A stretch of 64,000 nt of DNA from Arthrobacter citreus (GTDB lineage: Bacteria; Actinomycetota; Actinomycetes; Actinomycetales; Micrococcaceae). This document shows, piece after piece, positions 13,549 to 22,723 of the stretch; position 1 is the stretch's first letter, and every line of letters starts with the position of its first letter. Position numbers and translations under genes: made by a program. Location: positions 744,001 to 808,000 of the forward strand of contig NZ_CP151657.1 in the NCBI RefSeq assembly GCF_038405225.1, in the 5' to 3' direction. Below the pieces are notes generated by a model. The model was not told the DNA's origin, did no database searches, and saw only the letters and a program-made list of their open reading frames with translations.

Positions 13549-14163
13549 ATGAGCGTTCCAGGCGCCGGACCGGTGCGCAGCTCCGCTCTGGTCCGGCGCT
13601 TTTCGCCGCCCGGGGCTGTGTGGGCCGCTGCCCTGTTCGCAGCCCCTTGGCTGAACGATGACGGCCTCACCGCCCTGGTGTGGGGGGTGGGAGCAGCCGT
13701 GCTGATCGCCCTGTTTCCGTGGGTGCTGGTGACGGTTCTGGATAAGCGCGGAGACCTGCGGCGCGGCATTGACCGGCTCGGCGCCTCACCGGTGATCCTT
13801 GGGGTGTTCGGCGCGGCATTTCTGGTGCTTCGCATTATCCGCTGGACCGACGGACCCAGGGCTTTGGCCGCCGTCGTCTTCGGAATGATTACCGCCTATG
13901 CCCTCACCGTTGTAGTCTCCAGAGCGGTCCGGCTCGACTGGGCGGAGGTCACCTATGCAGCGGCAGCGGTCCTGCTTCCGGTCCTTCTCTACCTGTTGTT
14001 TCCGGGCGTCGTGGGTACGGTTCTGGCCGCAGCCCTCGCCGGTTTGTGTATCGGAGTTCTGATCAGGGAACGCCAAACCAGGGGCAAAACCGCTGCCGCA
14101 GCCGCTGTGGGGGTGCTGGCCGGAGGGGGTGTCTTTCTCTGGCTGCTGCAGTACAGCCTCTAA
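13549..14163 (+). CDS. integral membrane protein of unknown function
   Basis: 204 residues dominated by hydrophobic helices: approximately residues 20-36, 40-65, 80-100, 105-125, 135-165 and 178-200, so about six membrane passes with short basic loops (DKRGDLRRGIDR, RERQTRGK). I recognise no transporter or enzyme motif. It starts 2 nt after the FAH gene and ends 41 nt before gltX, and so is probably cotranscribed with the FAH gene. The very short loops suggest a small helical-bundle membrane protein rather than a channel. Its function is not inferable from this window. Confidence 0.8.
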   Translation: MSVPGAGPVRSSALVRRFSPPGAVWAAALFAAPWLNDDGLTALVWGVGAAVLIALFPWVLVTVLDKRGDLRRGIDRLGASPVILGVFGAAFLVLRIIRWTDGPRALAAVVFGMITAYALTVVVSRAVRLDWAEVTYAAAAVLLPVLLYLLFPGVVGTVLAAALAGLCIGVLIRERQTRGKTAAAAAVGVLAGGGVFLWLLQYSL

Positions 14164-14204
14164 ACGTCGGGGCCGGCTGATCAAGAGACTAAACTGAAAG
14201 CATC

Positions 14205-15719
14205 ATGACTAACCTGCCTTCACTTGCCGAACTGCCCACCGTCGATGACAGCACACCCGTGCGCGTGCGTTTCTGTCCTTCCCCCACAGGTACCCCGCAC
14301 GTGGGTTTGATCCGGACCGCCCTGTTCAACTGGGCCTATGCCAAGCACACCGGCGGCACCATGGTGTTCCGCATCGAGGACACCGACACCGCGCGTGACA
14401 GCGAAGAGAGCTTCCTGCAGCTCCTCGACGCGCTCGACTGGCTGGGCATCACCTGGGATGAAGGCGTCAACGTGGGCGGCCCGCATGAGCCGTACCGCCA
14501 GTCCCAGCGCGGCGATATCTACCAAGACGTCATCGGCAAGCTCAAGGATGCCGGCCACCTGTATGAGTCGTACTCGACGCCCGAAGAGATCGAGGCCCGC
14601 CACCGTGCCGCCGGCCGCGACATCAAGTTGGGCTACGACAACTACGACCGGGACCTGACGCCCGAGCAGATCGAAGCCTTCAAAGCCGAAGGCCGGCAGC
14701 CCGTGCTGCGCGTGCGCATGCCCGACGAGGACATCACGTTCAACGACCTGGTCCGCGGGGAAATCACGTTCAAGGCCGGGACGGTTCCGGACTTCGTCGT
14801 CGTCCGAGCCAACGGCGCCCCGCTCTACACGCTCGTGAACCCGGTCGATGACGCGCTCATGGGCATCACCCACGTGCTCCGCGGCGAAGACCTGCTCTCC
14901 TCCACACCCCGCCAGATCGCGCTGTACCGAGCACTGATCGACGTCGGAGTCGCTCAGTACATGCCGCTGTTCGGACACCTGCCCTACGTCATGGGCGGCG
15001 GCAACAAGAAGCTGTCCAAGCGTGATCCGGAGTCCAGTCTCTTCCTGCACCGCGAACGCGGGTTCATCCCCGAGGGACTGCTGAACTACCTCTCGCTCCT
15101 GGGCTGGTCCCTGTCCGCGGACGAGGACATCTTCACCGTTGACCAGCTCGTGGAGAAGTTCGACATCCACGACGTGTTGGCCAACCCGGCCCGCTTTGAC
15201 CTGAAGAAGGCCGAAGCCATCAACGGCACCCACGTGCGGATGCTGGACGCAGATGACTTCCGCAACCGCCTGGTCCCGTACCTGCAGCAGGCCGGATTGG
15301 TGGGGGAGACCCTGACCGCACGCGAGGAGGAAGTCCTCACCGAGGCCGCACCGCTGGTCCAAGAGCGCATCACCCTGCTGGGTGAAGCTCCGGAGATGCT
15401 CAGCTTCCTTTTCAAGGCCGACGACGCCATTGACGTGGCCGACGACGCCCGCAAAGGACTCCCCGAGAACCTCACGGAGGTGCTGGACGCTGCCATTGCT
15501 GCGCTGGAACCGGTCACGGATTGGACGGCCGAGAACATTCAGGAAGCGCTGCGCACGGCCCTGGTGGAGGAACTGGACATCAAGCCACGCAAGGCCTTCG
15601 GCCCGGTCCGCACCGCCGTATCCGGGCGCCGCATTTCGCCGCCGCTGTTCGAATCCATGGTCATCCTGGGCAAGGACTCCTCGCTGGCCCGTATCCGCGC
15701 TTTCCGCAACGCGGGCTGA
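14205..15719 (+). CDS. gltX: glutamyl-tRNA synthetase
   Basis: Class I aminoacyl-tRNA synthetase charging tRNA-Glu, and probably tRNA-Gln for later amidation, as is usual in actinobacteria. The HIGH-like signature is [20 protein letters not shown] near residue 25 and the KMSKS-like loop is [10 protein letters not shown] near residue 270; the C-terminal anticodon-binding helical domain is intact. The length is a normal 504 residues. ATG 14205 lies 9 nt after TAAACT, so the leader is very short. The tRNA-Gln and tRNA-Glu substrates are encoded less than 1.2 kb downstream, a functionally coherent grouping. Confidence 0.97.
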   Translation: MTNLPSLAELPTVDDSTPVRVRFCPSPTGTPHVGLIRTALFNWAYAKHTGGTMVFRIEDTDTARDSEESFLQLLDALDWLGITWDEGVNVGGPHEPYRQSQRGDIYQDVIGKLKDAGHLYESYSTPEEIEARHRAAGRDIKLGYDNYDRDLTPEQIEAFKAEGRQPVLRVRMPDEDITFNDLVRGEITFKAGTVPDFVVVRANGAPLYTLVNPVDDALMGITHVLRGEDLLSSTPRQIALYRALIDVGVAQYMPLFGHLPYVMGGGNKKLSKRDPESSLFLHRERGFIPEGLLNYLSLLGWSLSADEDIFTVDQLVEKFDIHDVLANPARFDLKKAEAINGTHVRMLDADDFRNRLVPYLQQAGLVGETLTAREEEVLTEAAPLVQERITLLGEAPEMLSFLFKADDAIDVADDARKGLPENLTEVLDAAIAALEPVTDWTAENIQEALRTALVEELDIKPRKAFGPVRTAVSGRRISPPLFESMVILGKDSSLARIRAFRNAG

Positions 15720-15742
15720 CGCAGGCCAAGGAACAGGAAACA

Positions 15743-16480
15743 ATGCAGCCAATGCAGGTCCACGGGGTACTTTTCGACATTGACGAGACGCTCGTGGACC
15801 TGCATGCTGCCATGGGCACCACGCTGCGGGCCCTTGGCGGGCACGATCTCGCGCACTTCACGGCGGACGAGTGGACCGTATTCACGGCACTTTTTACCGC
15901 TGACCCGGAAGGGTACTACGACCGGTATCTGGCCGGAGAGCTGTCCTTCGCGGACCAGCGGGTCCGCCGCGTGCAGCATGCCCGGCTCGGCACGGGCCAG
16001 CCGCTGCTCGACGATGACACCGCGCAGGCCTGGAACACCACTTACGAGGCGACGCTGCCGCTGCACTTCCGGGCGTTCGACGACGTGGCGCCGCTGCTGG
16101 ACGAGCTGGACGCCAGAGGCATCCCCTACGGCGCAGTGAGCAACAATGTCCATGACTACCAGCGTGCCAAGCTCGACGCCGCAGGCCTGGAACGGATCAA
16201 GGTCCTCGTGGGCATCGACACTGTGGGAGCTACAAAGCCGGATCCCGCCATCTTCCACGAAGGCGTGCGGCTGCTGGGAACTGACGCGGCCGGCACCTTG
16301 TACGTCGGGGACAACCTGTCCGTTGACGCCCTGGGGGCGGCCGCGGCTGGCCTCCAGGGCGTATGGCTGGACCGCTCCGGCAATCCGATGGCTGCACTGA
16401 CGGACGACGGGGCCCCTGCGGTGGATGGAATCTCTGTGGTGCGGACCCTTATCGAGGTGGGGCGGCTCACCGCCCGCTGA
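15743..16480 (+). CDS. HAD-superfamily hydrolase (phosphatase)
   Basis: Haloacid-dehalogenase-type phosphohydrolase of 245 residues. Motif I is GVLFDIDETLVDLH (nucleophile and acid/base aspartates near residues 12 and 14), motif II is in AVSNN, the motif III lysine is in VGATKPDPAIF and motif IV is YVGDNLSVDALGAAAAG. The helical cap between motifs I and II is of the C1 type, so small phosphorylated metabolites are likely substrates. The frame is open further upstream inside gltX, but ATG 15743 gives the natural N-terminus and lies 23 nt after the gltX stop with GGAA upstream. It is probably co-transcribed with gltX. Confidence 0.9.
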   Translation: MQPMQVHGVLFDIDETLVDLHAAMGTTLRALGGHDLAHFTADEWTVFTALFTADPEGYYDRYLAGELSFADQRVRRVQHARLGTGQPLLDDDTAQAWNTTYEATLPLHFRAFDDVAPLLDELDARGIPYGAVSNNVHDYQRAKLDAAGLERIKVLVGIDTVGATKPDPAIFHEGVRLLGTDAAGTLYVGDNLSVDALGAAAAGLQGVWLDRSGNPMAALTDDGAPAVDGISVVRTLIEVGRLTAR

Positions 16481-16508
16481 TGGCGGAGACGGCACCTCCG
16501 GAAGCGTT

Positions 16509-16537
16509 TTGTACTTCCTCCGGAACCGGTGTATAGT
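16509..16537 (+). promoter_or_regulatory. promoter for tRNA-Gln / tRNA-Glu
   Basis: TTGTAC (16509-16514), a 17-nt spacer and TATAGT (16532-16537), a near-consensus sigma-70 promoter about 60 nt before tRNA-Gln. Confidence 0.75.
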
Positions 16538-16600
16538 TATATCTCGTGCTGAGGGGTTGCAGCGGGGAATTACTTCTCCGAAACGGCCCGAAAAGCGCAG

Positions 16601-16672
16601 TGGGATATGGTGTAATTGGCAACACATCGGTTTCTGGTACCGACATTCTAGGTTCGAGTCCTGGTATCCCAG
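16601..16672 (+). tRNA. tRNA-Gln (CTG)
   Basis: A cloverleaf of 72 nt with acceptor TGGGATA / TATCCCA, anticodon stem TCGGT / ACCGA around loop TTCTGGT (anticodon CTG), T-loop TTCGAGT and discriminator G. CCA is not encoded. Confidence 0.95.
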
Positions 16673-16799
16673 CGGTTCTCAGATCGATAAAGAATTATCG
16701 ATTTGAAGATCAGCAGTAAGTGTGAAAGGCTTACTGAGTTCAATTCGAGATTGAGCAAAAAGGAAGCAAGTTGCCTTCACGGGCAGAATGCTTGTACAT

Positions 16800-16872
16800 G
16801 GCCCCATCGTATAGCGGCCTAGTACGCTGCCCTCTCACGGCGGTAACGCGGGTTCGAATCCCGCTGGGGTCA
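16800..16872 (+). tRNA. tRNA-Glu (CTC)
   Basis: A cloverleaf of 73 nt starting at G16800: acceptor GGCCCCA / TGGGGTC (one G-U pair), loop CTCTCAC with anticodon CTC, T-arm GCGGG TTCGAAT CCCGC and discriminator A. CCA is not encoded. It is followed within a few bases by a terminator, so it ends the tRNA transcript. Confidence 0.95.
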
Positions 16873-16877
16873 CAACC

Positions 16878-16912
16878 AAAAGGTCCTCGGAGTTAACTCC
16901 GAGGACCTTTTT
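16878..16912 (+). terminator. terminator after tRNA-Glu
   Basis: A self-complementary hairpin with arms AAAGGTCCTCGGAGTT / AACTCCGAGGACCTTT followed by a T run. It marks the end of the tRNA unit and the left border of the AT-richer glycan region. Confidence 0.93.
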
Positions 16913-16952
16913 GCATATCCAACAATAAAAATACAGCAACACAGGTGAAGGC

Positions 16953-16981
16953 CATGAAAAGCCGGGCGAACTTCCTATAGT
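16953..16981 (+). promoter_or_regulatory. candidate promoter of the first glycosyltransferase
   Basis: A good -10 TATAGT (16976-16981) with only a weak -35-like CATGAA at 17-nt spacing. It would give a leader of about 100 nt before the ATG at 17088. Confidence 0.35.
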
Positions 16982-17087
16982 AAAATTGGGATGAGCAAAA
17001 CTGAAACCTGCTATTGGATTCCGTGCTTAACACCAGACGTTCTGCTCGTCACCGAATCCAATATCAATGTATAGGAAGTGGTGCAAT

Positions 17088-18977
17088 ATGGGGGAAACTC
17101 AAGGCCAGACCTTGGATGAATTTGGGAAAAGCGTCCCAATTGCAGTCGGGAGCCGCTCCCTTGTCCTATCAATTCAGTCATGGTCTGACAAACCAGGGGT
17201 TGAAAAGGCTGGATTAATTTCATACGCGTTCTATGACAAGAACGAAGCCGAAATCAAGCCATCAGGACGGTATTCGAACAGCGCGCAGCTTGGGCCCTAT
17301 TTCTACCTAACTACCAGTGGGGCAGACGGTACAGCGATCACCCGGGCAGAATTATTGGTTCCTAACGGAGCGGTAAGGTGTGAGCTCAAAGGCCATATAT
17401 GGAAGACAGGTGTGCATACTCATTTGCAGACGCCACCTAGAGTCAGCCAGCCCGGGAGCAATCAGGATTCCGTATTTGACCAGGACGGCGGTCAATTCAT
17501 CCCAATGGACGCAGCGGACTTCGTTGGAACCTACGATGTGGACAAGCTCTCCGACACGGTGGTTGTCAGCAGTTCTTTCCGTGCGGTGAATTCGGCGAAG
17601 TCATCCAAAGCGCTGATTCTCGTCGAGCTCCTGGACGCAAATGGCGAAGTGTTATTGCCAGCTGGAGACCTTCCTGTCAACCCAACGGAAGGGCCGTTCA
17701 TCTACTTGGAAAGCCCTGAGGGTGAAGAGACAGCGTCTTCTAAAACCGCTTCCATACGCATTCCAGTTGACTGTGCACAGCTGAGGCTCCGTGGTCGGCA
17801 TTGGTCTGGCGATTCCATTGAACTGTTGGAACCGCCGGCTATCAGTTATGGCAGCGGAGTGAGCGACGTACAAGGGGCTATGTCCGATTTTCTAGAATCT
17901 GTCCCCTTGGAAGCTAGTCTTATTGTTATCTATACCACTGCACGAGCTATCGGAAGCGGAAGTCTCCTCTTACGGTCAAACAGGCTCGCACTCGAGTATG
18001 CTGACGCTGGCAACTGGGTCTTATTTTTCCCCTTCGGCTCCCTTGCGGAGGATGAGCCGGTGCGGCCACATGAGCGAATACTACAGGCTGAGCGCCAACA
18101 TTTTCGAACATTCATGGATCTAGCGATGCGGCGCCAGGGTAAAAACAACAAGTTTATCTGTTCGTCCTTCTCCGATCTAAATGTTGCAGCCTCAATGGAT
18201 CGAATGCGAGACAACTCGTGGACAGTTGTATATGAGGTTCGGGATGATATGGAAGAGTTTCATAGAGTGGGATACTCAAAATGGTTTAATCCACTCTTGG
18301 AGGCCAGAGTTGCGAAGCGCGCTGATAAAATCGTAGCTGTAAGCCCTCGATTGAAGGAGAAAGTGGAGACTATCAGCGGTCGCTCGGACGTCCATTTGAT
18401 TCCAAATGCAGCTCCGGACGAACTTGTGTTTCAAACGTCATACCTGCGGCATCCGAAATCCATCGAAGCACGAATGAAGTCTCGCACTGTAGGCTACATC
18501 GGCCACCTAACGCCTTCATGGTTTGACTGGGATCTCCTTATCCAAGCGGCCAGAGCATTACCTTCCATTGACTTTGAGATAATCGGTCACGGTTTCCCTA
18601 AGGGACTCCAGCTACCCATAAACGTGACATATCTTGGAGCTATGCCGCATCGGGAGTGCATTCAGTATGCCGAGCGATGGAGGGCGGGTCTTATTCCTTT
18701 CAAAATTTCTCCACTCACCTATGGTGTTGATCCGAACAAGATTTATGAATATGTTGCGATGGGACTCAGAACGGTGTCGGCCCCCATGGGCTCCGTACAG
18801 GATATTCCTGGCACCTGGGTATATGAGAATGTGCAGGGTGCCGTAGCAGGCATCGAGGATGCGGTAACAAGAGAAATCACTGATGAAGAGCTCTCAGAGT
18901 ATGACGAGTATATTCGTGATACAAAATGGTCAGATCGAGCACGCCAAATGCTTGAGCTTCTGGAGGGGGAATCATAA
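17088..18977 (+). CDS. glycosyltransferase with two N-terminal beta-type repeats
   Basis: 629 residues. The C-terminal half (about residues 275-620) is a GT-B glycosyltransferase of the GT4/GT1 type: VEAAR-like linker, KADKIVAVSPRLKEK, LIPNAAPDE, TVGYIGHL, FEIIGHG and the PNKIYEYVAMGL segment that binds the nucleotide sugar. The first 250 residues contain two similar modules (about 21-105 and 155-245), each with a hydrophobic beta stretch, a GPYFYL/GPFIYL motif and an ending ELKGHIW / RLRGRHW, suggestive of beta-sandwich carbohydrate-binding units. ATG 17088 is preferred over 17067 because AGGAAG lies about 9 nt upstream. The next GT gene starts directly after its stop. Codon use is AT-richer than in housekeeping genes. 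Confidence 0.8.
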   Translation: MGETQGQTLDEFGKSVPIAVGSRSLVLSIQSWSDKPGVEKAGLISYAFYDKNEAEIKPSGRYSNSAQLGPYFYLTTSGADGTAITRAELLVPNGAVRCELKGHIWKTGVHTHLQTPPRVSQPGSNQDSVFDQDGGQFIPMDAADFVGTYDVDKLSDTVVVSSSFRAVNSAKSSKALILVELLDANGEVLLPAGDLPVNPTEGPFIYLESPEGEETASSKTASIRIPVDCAQLRLRGRHWSGDSIELLEPPAISYGSGVSDVQGAMSDFLESVPLEASLIVIYTTARAIGSGSLLLRSNRLALEYADAGNWVLFFPFGSLAEDEPVRPHERILQAERQHFRTFMDLAMRRQGKNNKFICSSFSDLNVAASMDRMRDNSWTVVYEVRDDMEEFHRVGYSKWFNPLLEARVAKRADKIVAVSPRLKEKVETISGRSDVHLIPNAAPDELVFQTSYLRHPKSIEARMKSRTVGYIGHLTPSWFDWDLLIQAARALPSIDFEIIGHGFPKGLQLPINVTYLGAMPHRECIQYAERWRAGLIPFKISPLTYGVDPNKIYEYVAMGLRTVSAPMGSVQDIPGTWVYENVQGAVAGIEDAVTREITDEELSEYDEYIRDTKWSDRARQMLELLEGES

Positions 18978-19952
18978 ATGAAACGAATATTGTGCATATA
19001 TGTTAATTGTTCTCTAGGCGGCATGACCAGCGTCTATAGAGCGAGGGCGCTATCCAGGCCAGATGTCCATTTTGATTTTATTTTTCTCAATGACAGGGGC
19101 GGATTAGGAGCATACGAATCGATTCCGAATTGTTCCGTCCGCATAGTAGCAAGGGAACGCCTTTTCAACTATGTAAATTATCTTTTGAAAAACTTTACAT
19201 ATAGTGAAATCAGTATTACTAGTATTCCAGATCTTCCAGCAGCGATTAAGTGGGATGGGCAGATAGAGGTCTGCTACGAGTTCCATTCTCCTATTCCGAG
19301 TATCATAGATGCTGAAATTCGGAAGCTAGATTTTGGCTCTATAGATGTTGTGCGTACGCCAAGTGATTGGGCAAGTGAACTTGTCCGGCAGCGCCTGCCT
19401 CGGAGGCAGCACGTCCAGGTTATTACTGAGCATAATATCGTGGATGAGCTCACATTCCGTCCGGCCGGTGAGATAGCACCAACAGCGAAGCGCGAAAATC
19501 ATATTCCTGTTCTCTGGATTGGTAGATTTGAAAATTCCCAGAAAAACTATGTCGACTTTTTACGGGTTCTGTCCCTTTTGCCGGAGGCCTATTACGGGCT
19601 AATGGTAGTAAGCCTTGAGACCGATCCCACTAGGATGGCTCAGGTCCTAGGCGCTGCCGCATATTATGGTGTAGAGGATCGTTTAGACGTTTATTTGAAT
19701 GTGGCGCAGAAAGACATGGGCTCTATTCACAGGATGGTGGCGTCGCAGGGTGGAGTCTTCTGTAGTACGTCGCTTTCTGAAACCTTCGGATACGGTGTTG
19801 CTGAGGCAGGAAAGTGTGATGTTCCGGTAGTGGCCTACGATGTAGGACCCCTTAAAGAACATACAATTCAACATGTTCGCTACGTTCCAGTTGGCTCTTT
19901 GACTGGGATGGCGGAAGGCATACTGCATTTGAGTCATACAGTCTCAGTCTAG
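18978..19952 (+). CDS. glycosyltransferase (GT4-like)
   Basis: 324 residues of GT-B type. The N-terminus RILCIYVNCSLGGMTSVYRARAL is the usual acceptor-side Rossmann start with a glycine-rich loop. The donor-side half has VLWIGRFENSQKNYVDFLRVL, and SLSETFGYGVAEAGKCDVPVVAYDVG corresponds to the E-x7-E motif region of GT4 enzymes. It begins on the base after the preceding stop (TAA-ATG), so it is translationally coupled to that GT, and a strong hairpin ends the unit. Codon composition is the most AT-rich of all genes in the window, suggesting transfer. The sugar specificity cannot be read from the sequence. Confidence 0.8.
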   Translation: MKRILCIYVNCSLGGMTSVYRARALSRPDVHFDFIFLNDRGGLGAYESIPNCSVRIVARERLFNYVNYLLKNFTYSEISITSIPDLPAAIKWDGQIEVCYEFHSPIPSIIDAEIRKLDFGSIDVVRTPSDWASELVRQRLPRRQHVQVITEHNIVDELTFRPAGEIAPTAKRENHIPVLWIGRFENSQKNYVDFLRVLSLLPEAYYGLMVVSLETDPTRMAQVLGAAAYYGVEDRLDVYLNVAQKDMGSIHRMVASQGGVFCSTSLSETFGYGVAEAGKCDVPVVAYDVGPLKEHTIQHVRYVPVGSLTGMAEGILHLSHTVSV

Positions 19953-19960
19953 GAGCCGAT

Positions 19961-20001
19961 GATGAGTAGCTGGCTCAGCGTATTCACGCCAGCTACTCAT
20001 C
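19961..20001. terminator. bidirectional hairpin between convergent genes
   Basis: Perfect 14-bp arms GATGAGTAGCTGGC / GCCAGCTACTCATC with a 13-nt loop, lying between the GT pair (plus) and the TupA-like gene (minus). There is no long T run, but the position and strength favour a terminator for both strands. Confidence 0.7.
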
Positions 20002-20061
20002 GCGGCCGTTTCATGCTGGTCTCAGCGGCATTGAAGTGAGGAAGGCCGGAGCTGAGATTCC

Positions 20062-20880
20062 CTACAGCGATCCGCTGAGCCTGTCCGCAGCCTCATCCCA
20101 CATTCTGCCGAGCCTCTCGGCTTCGCTCTGACTCATGATCTTCCGGTCACGGTAGTAAAAGGTGCCTGGAAAAAATGTGACTTCGCCGAGGACAACCCCT
20201 GTGGGCGTATCGTATAAGTCCACCCTGCAGAATGCCGTCGGGACAGCTGTAGAAACCCGTTTAGCTACTTCAAGAAGTTGCTTCCAGTTTGTGGGCGTCT
20301 TTGCTTCTACAATCGCTTCAAGCTGTTTTGCTTTTTCAGCAACAGAGTACCTATGCTTCACGTCCGGAAAGGGAAGAAACTCTCCGTCGAAGTACATCGC
20401 CTGTGCTGCCGACCCGCTAAGATGATCCTCTTTCAGAATCATCCCGATCTCGCCTTGGAACGCATAGAACCGGATATCTTGGGGCGGCGTAGAACCGTTT
20501 TCATCCCTCAGTAGTTCCTCCACGATGAAGTCGCCCACACCTGGGTCATCGTAGTAGCGAGACGCTATGTCTTTGCACGTCTCCAAAATGGTGTCAAGAT
20601 GGATGATGTCTCCATTTATCAAGTTTTTGAATGTTGCCCCTTCGTCGCGTGCGAGTAACATAACGCCGATCGATGTGGACGCAAACGCTGGCTTGAGCAC
20701 AAATTCAGATGGAAAGTCAAATGTTCTAAGGTCCCGTTGTAATCCCCTGAAATGTACCGCCGGGGTGCGGACTCCGATCAGGTCACAAAACTGACGTATG
20801 AGTTTTTTATCGCCGATACGTGCCGGTACGTGGCTCTCTTTGCCCTGAAGGCGTAACTGCATGTGTTCAAAATAATCCAT
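20062..20880 (-). CDS. TupA-like ATP-grasp protein
   Basis: 272 residues of the TupA-like ATP-grasp family, named after Bacillus teichuronopeptide biosynthesis TupA, which is thought to add amino-acid units to a cell-wall polymer. Visible elements are the KKLIRQFCDLIGVRTP entry helix, FVLKPAFASTSIGVMLL (ATP-binding lysine and glycine/serine loop), DFIVEELLRDENG, DIRFYAFQGEIGMI and the metal-binding end FCRVDLYDTPTGVVLGEVTFFPG. It lacks membrane segments, so it acts in the cytoplasm. The ATG has no ribosome site but TAGAGT lies exactly 6 nt upstream (leaderless type). A second member of the same family is at 23873-24733. Confidence 0.82.
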   Translation of the reverse strand: MDYFEHMQLRLQGKESHVPARIGDKKLIRQFCDLIGVRTPAVHFRGLQRDLRTFDFPSEFVLKPAFASTSIGVMLLARDEGATFKNLINGDIIHLDTILETCKDIASRYYDDPGVGDFIVEELLRDENGSTPPQDIRFYAFQGEIGMILKEDHLSGSAAQAMYFDGEFLPFPDVKHRYSVAEKAKQLEAIVEAKTPTNWKQLLEVAKRVSTAVPTAFCRVDLYDTPTGVVLGEVTFFPGTFYYRDRKIMSQSEAERLGRMWDEAADRLSGSL

Positions 20881-20886
20881 GGGAAT

Positions 20887-20892
20887 ACTCTA
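20887..20892 (-). promoter_or_regulatory. -10 hexamer of the TupA-like gene
   Basis: TAGAGT on the minus strand, 6 nt before ATG 20880. There is no convincing -35. The spacing matches the other leaderless-type genes in the window. Confidence 0.4.
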
Positions 20893-21799
20893 ATCCATCG
20901 CTGCTATTAGGAGAGACCACTTCCTATAATCCGAGACCCTCTCATTCCTTGCGTGCAGCAGGAGTCTCACATGGGTGGGCATGGACTGCCAACTCCGTTT
21001 TTTTACTGCGACAAAGCCAGGCCTTGTGTCAGTCATGGTAGTCGGCCCCCGGTTTGTTCACAAAATGTCGACTATCGCGAAATTTCGACGGCGAACTGTT
21101 CACTGCTGAAGACCCATCGTGTTAGACAGCGGCTCGCACTGTGTATCCTTATGAGTAGAATACATCGAAAGACTAGCCTTTTAGTTTGTCGCATATGTGC
21201 CATTCTTTGGTGCTAGTGTTACTATTACCTACAGAATATATGAGAGTTAGTTCAAGGTCTCCTATCCGCGTTTATATTGTGGCGATCTAAGGAAAGTTTC
21301 TGAAAGGACATTCTATTTCCGGCTGAGGTTAGGTGGTGGGAGATACAATGTGCCAACGCAAGGCATGTTCCGGCCTGCCGCTCGTAAGACATATTGACGA
21401 TAGACCTGCTTTCCATACCCTATTTTTTGCTGCTTGCGCAATACTTTGGCTTGGATGAACGCGGCGATCGGACCTCCCATGCGGAAGGTTTGTCCCCTGC
21501 TCGTGGGAGTGACGCAACCTCAGTCATCTTGCACTGCCTGGAATTGTCATGCCGTTTGTTCTTCGTGCCCTCGGATAACTGCGCGTCTATGGACAGAGCA
21601 TATTGGTGTTCCGACTTCGCGCAGAGCCTAAGCACTTATAGTGGATTAGTATGGCTCGTAGCCATGCCATAAATAGTAACGAGTAAATTTACCAATGTGG
21701 CCTAATTTAGGCACAATTAAACTCATGTCAGCGGGTTATGCAAGATTTCCGTTTGTCCGTTTATAGTTCGAAGTTTTGGTTATGGAAGAGAGTGTTCTG
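20893..21799. other. AT-rich intergenic region without a convincing gene
   Basis: About 900 bases between the TupA-like gene and the alpha/beta hydrolase. All open frames are short, overlap on both strands and show no family-like stretch, so I annotate no gene. Two elements near the right end may belong to the hydrolase gene: a palindrome GCCTAATTTAGGC (21701-21713) and a -10-like TATAGT (21763-21768). The rest may be decayed sequence or an untranslated/regulatory region. Confidence 0.6.
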
Positions 21800-22723
21800 A
21801 TGAGCTCGAGTGGCAAAGAGGTTTCGCCGGATGTTCAAGCCCTGCAAGACTCTGGCGTGAATGTGCCACTGTTTGCGGTTGAGACGTTGGATAGTTTCGA
21901 TCCTGATCCGGTGCTGGGTGCGGCCAAGTATCGTCACAGTTTAGAGAACGGAACTCACCTTGACGCACTGCTCGTGAATAAGCGTGCAGACGTTCTAGTT
22001 GTGAGCTTCCATGGTGCCACAGACCGAGAAAAGAACACGCTCCCTCGATTTGAGCGGCTTCGTTCCTTTTTGGACTATGAAGTTTCGTCTATGTATTTCA
22101 CTGACCCGGCTCTATGGCTGAACCATAAGAATTACTTTCAACTTGCTTGGTTTACCGGGTGGGACGGATTTGACGCACAGCGTTCAGCCGTCGAGTGGGT
22201 GATGAAGGCCGCGAAAGCGATCGGCGCTAGTCGTATTCTTTTCACGGGTGCGTCCGGGGGCGGATTTGTTGCTCTTCAGGTCTCGGCCCTTGTGCCTGGT
22301 TCCCTTGCTCTGGCGTTCAACCCCCAGACGAGCATTTATGGATACCTTGCAAACGGGCATGCATGGGGGGCTCAGAAAAACTACCGCAACGTTGTCTGGC
22401 CTCATATTGATGCTCCGGCGGTTGGCCCCGAGATGGATTGGACCACGAAGCTTGACGATCGCGTTTCCGCCCTCAGACGCTACTCCAAACCGACAGCCAA
22501 TCATGTGCTCTATGCGACGAACACACTGGAGTTCCATCATGAGCAGCATTACCTGCCATTTATATCTGCCGCGGAATCGGGTGGAAATATAGAACGCGTG
22601 GACACCTTTTTCTATGAACATACAACCCAGCACACGCCGCCAGGCCCTGAACACTTTAGTGCAGCGATGAAAGAGGCTCTTAGCTTGATTAGCAAATTAC
22701 CTCCGACCGATTCTCTGTCCTAG
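21800..22723 (+). CDS. alpha/beta hydrolase-like protein
   Basis: 307 residues with an alpha/beta-hydrolase core. ADVLVVSFHGATDREKNTLPRF is the first strand and oxyanion region, RILFTGASGGGFVAL (about residue 145) carries the nucleophile elbow serine in GxSGGG, and a histidine-rich tail (HEQHYLPF, EHTTQHTPPGPEHF) can supply the catalytic histidine. There is no signal peptide. I choose ATG 21800 because GAAGAGAG lies 8 nt upstream; ATG 21782 is an alternative. It is similar in plan, though not clearly in sequence, to the GxSKGG protein at 49582, and both sit among glycosyltransferases. A role as acyl transferase or esterase on a glycan is an inference. Confidence 0.7.
   Translation: MSSSGKEVSPDVQALQDSGVNVPLFAVETLDSFDPDPVLGAAKYRHSLENGTHLDALLVNKRADVLVVSFHGATDREKNTLPRFERLRSFLDYEVSSMYFTDPALWLNHKNYFQLAWFTGWDGFDAQRSAVEWVMKAAKAIGASRILFTGASGGGFVALQVSALVPGSLALAFNPQTSIYGYLANGHAWGAQKNYRNVVWPHIDAPAVGPEMDWTTKLDDRVSALRRYSKPTANHVLYATNTLEFHHEQHYLPFISAAESGGNIERVDTFFYEHTTQHTPPGPEHFSAAMKEALSLISKLPPTDSLS

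Noticed and set aside
21394-21672. A 92-codon plus-strand frame in the gene-free region.
   Set aside because: An equally open minus-strand frame overlaps it, codon use is random, and there is no ribosome site or recognisable motif.
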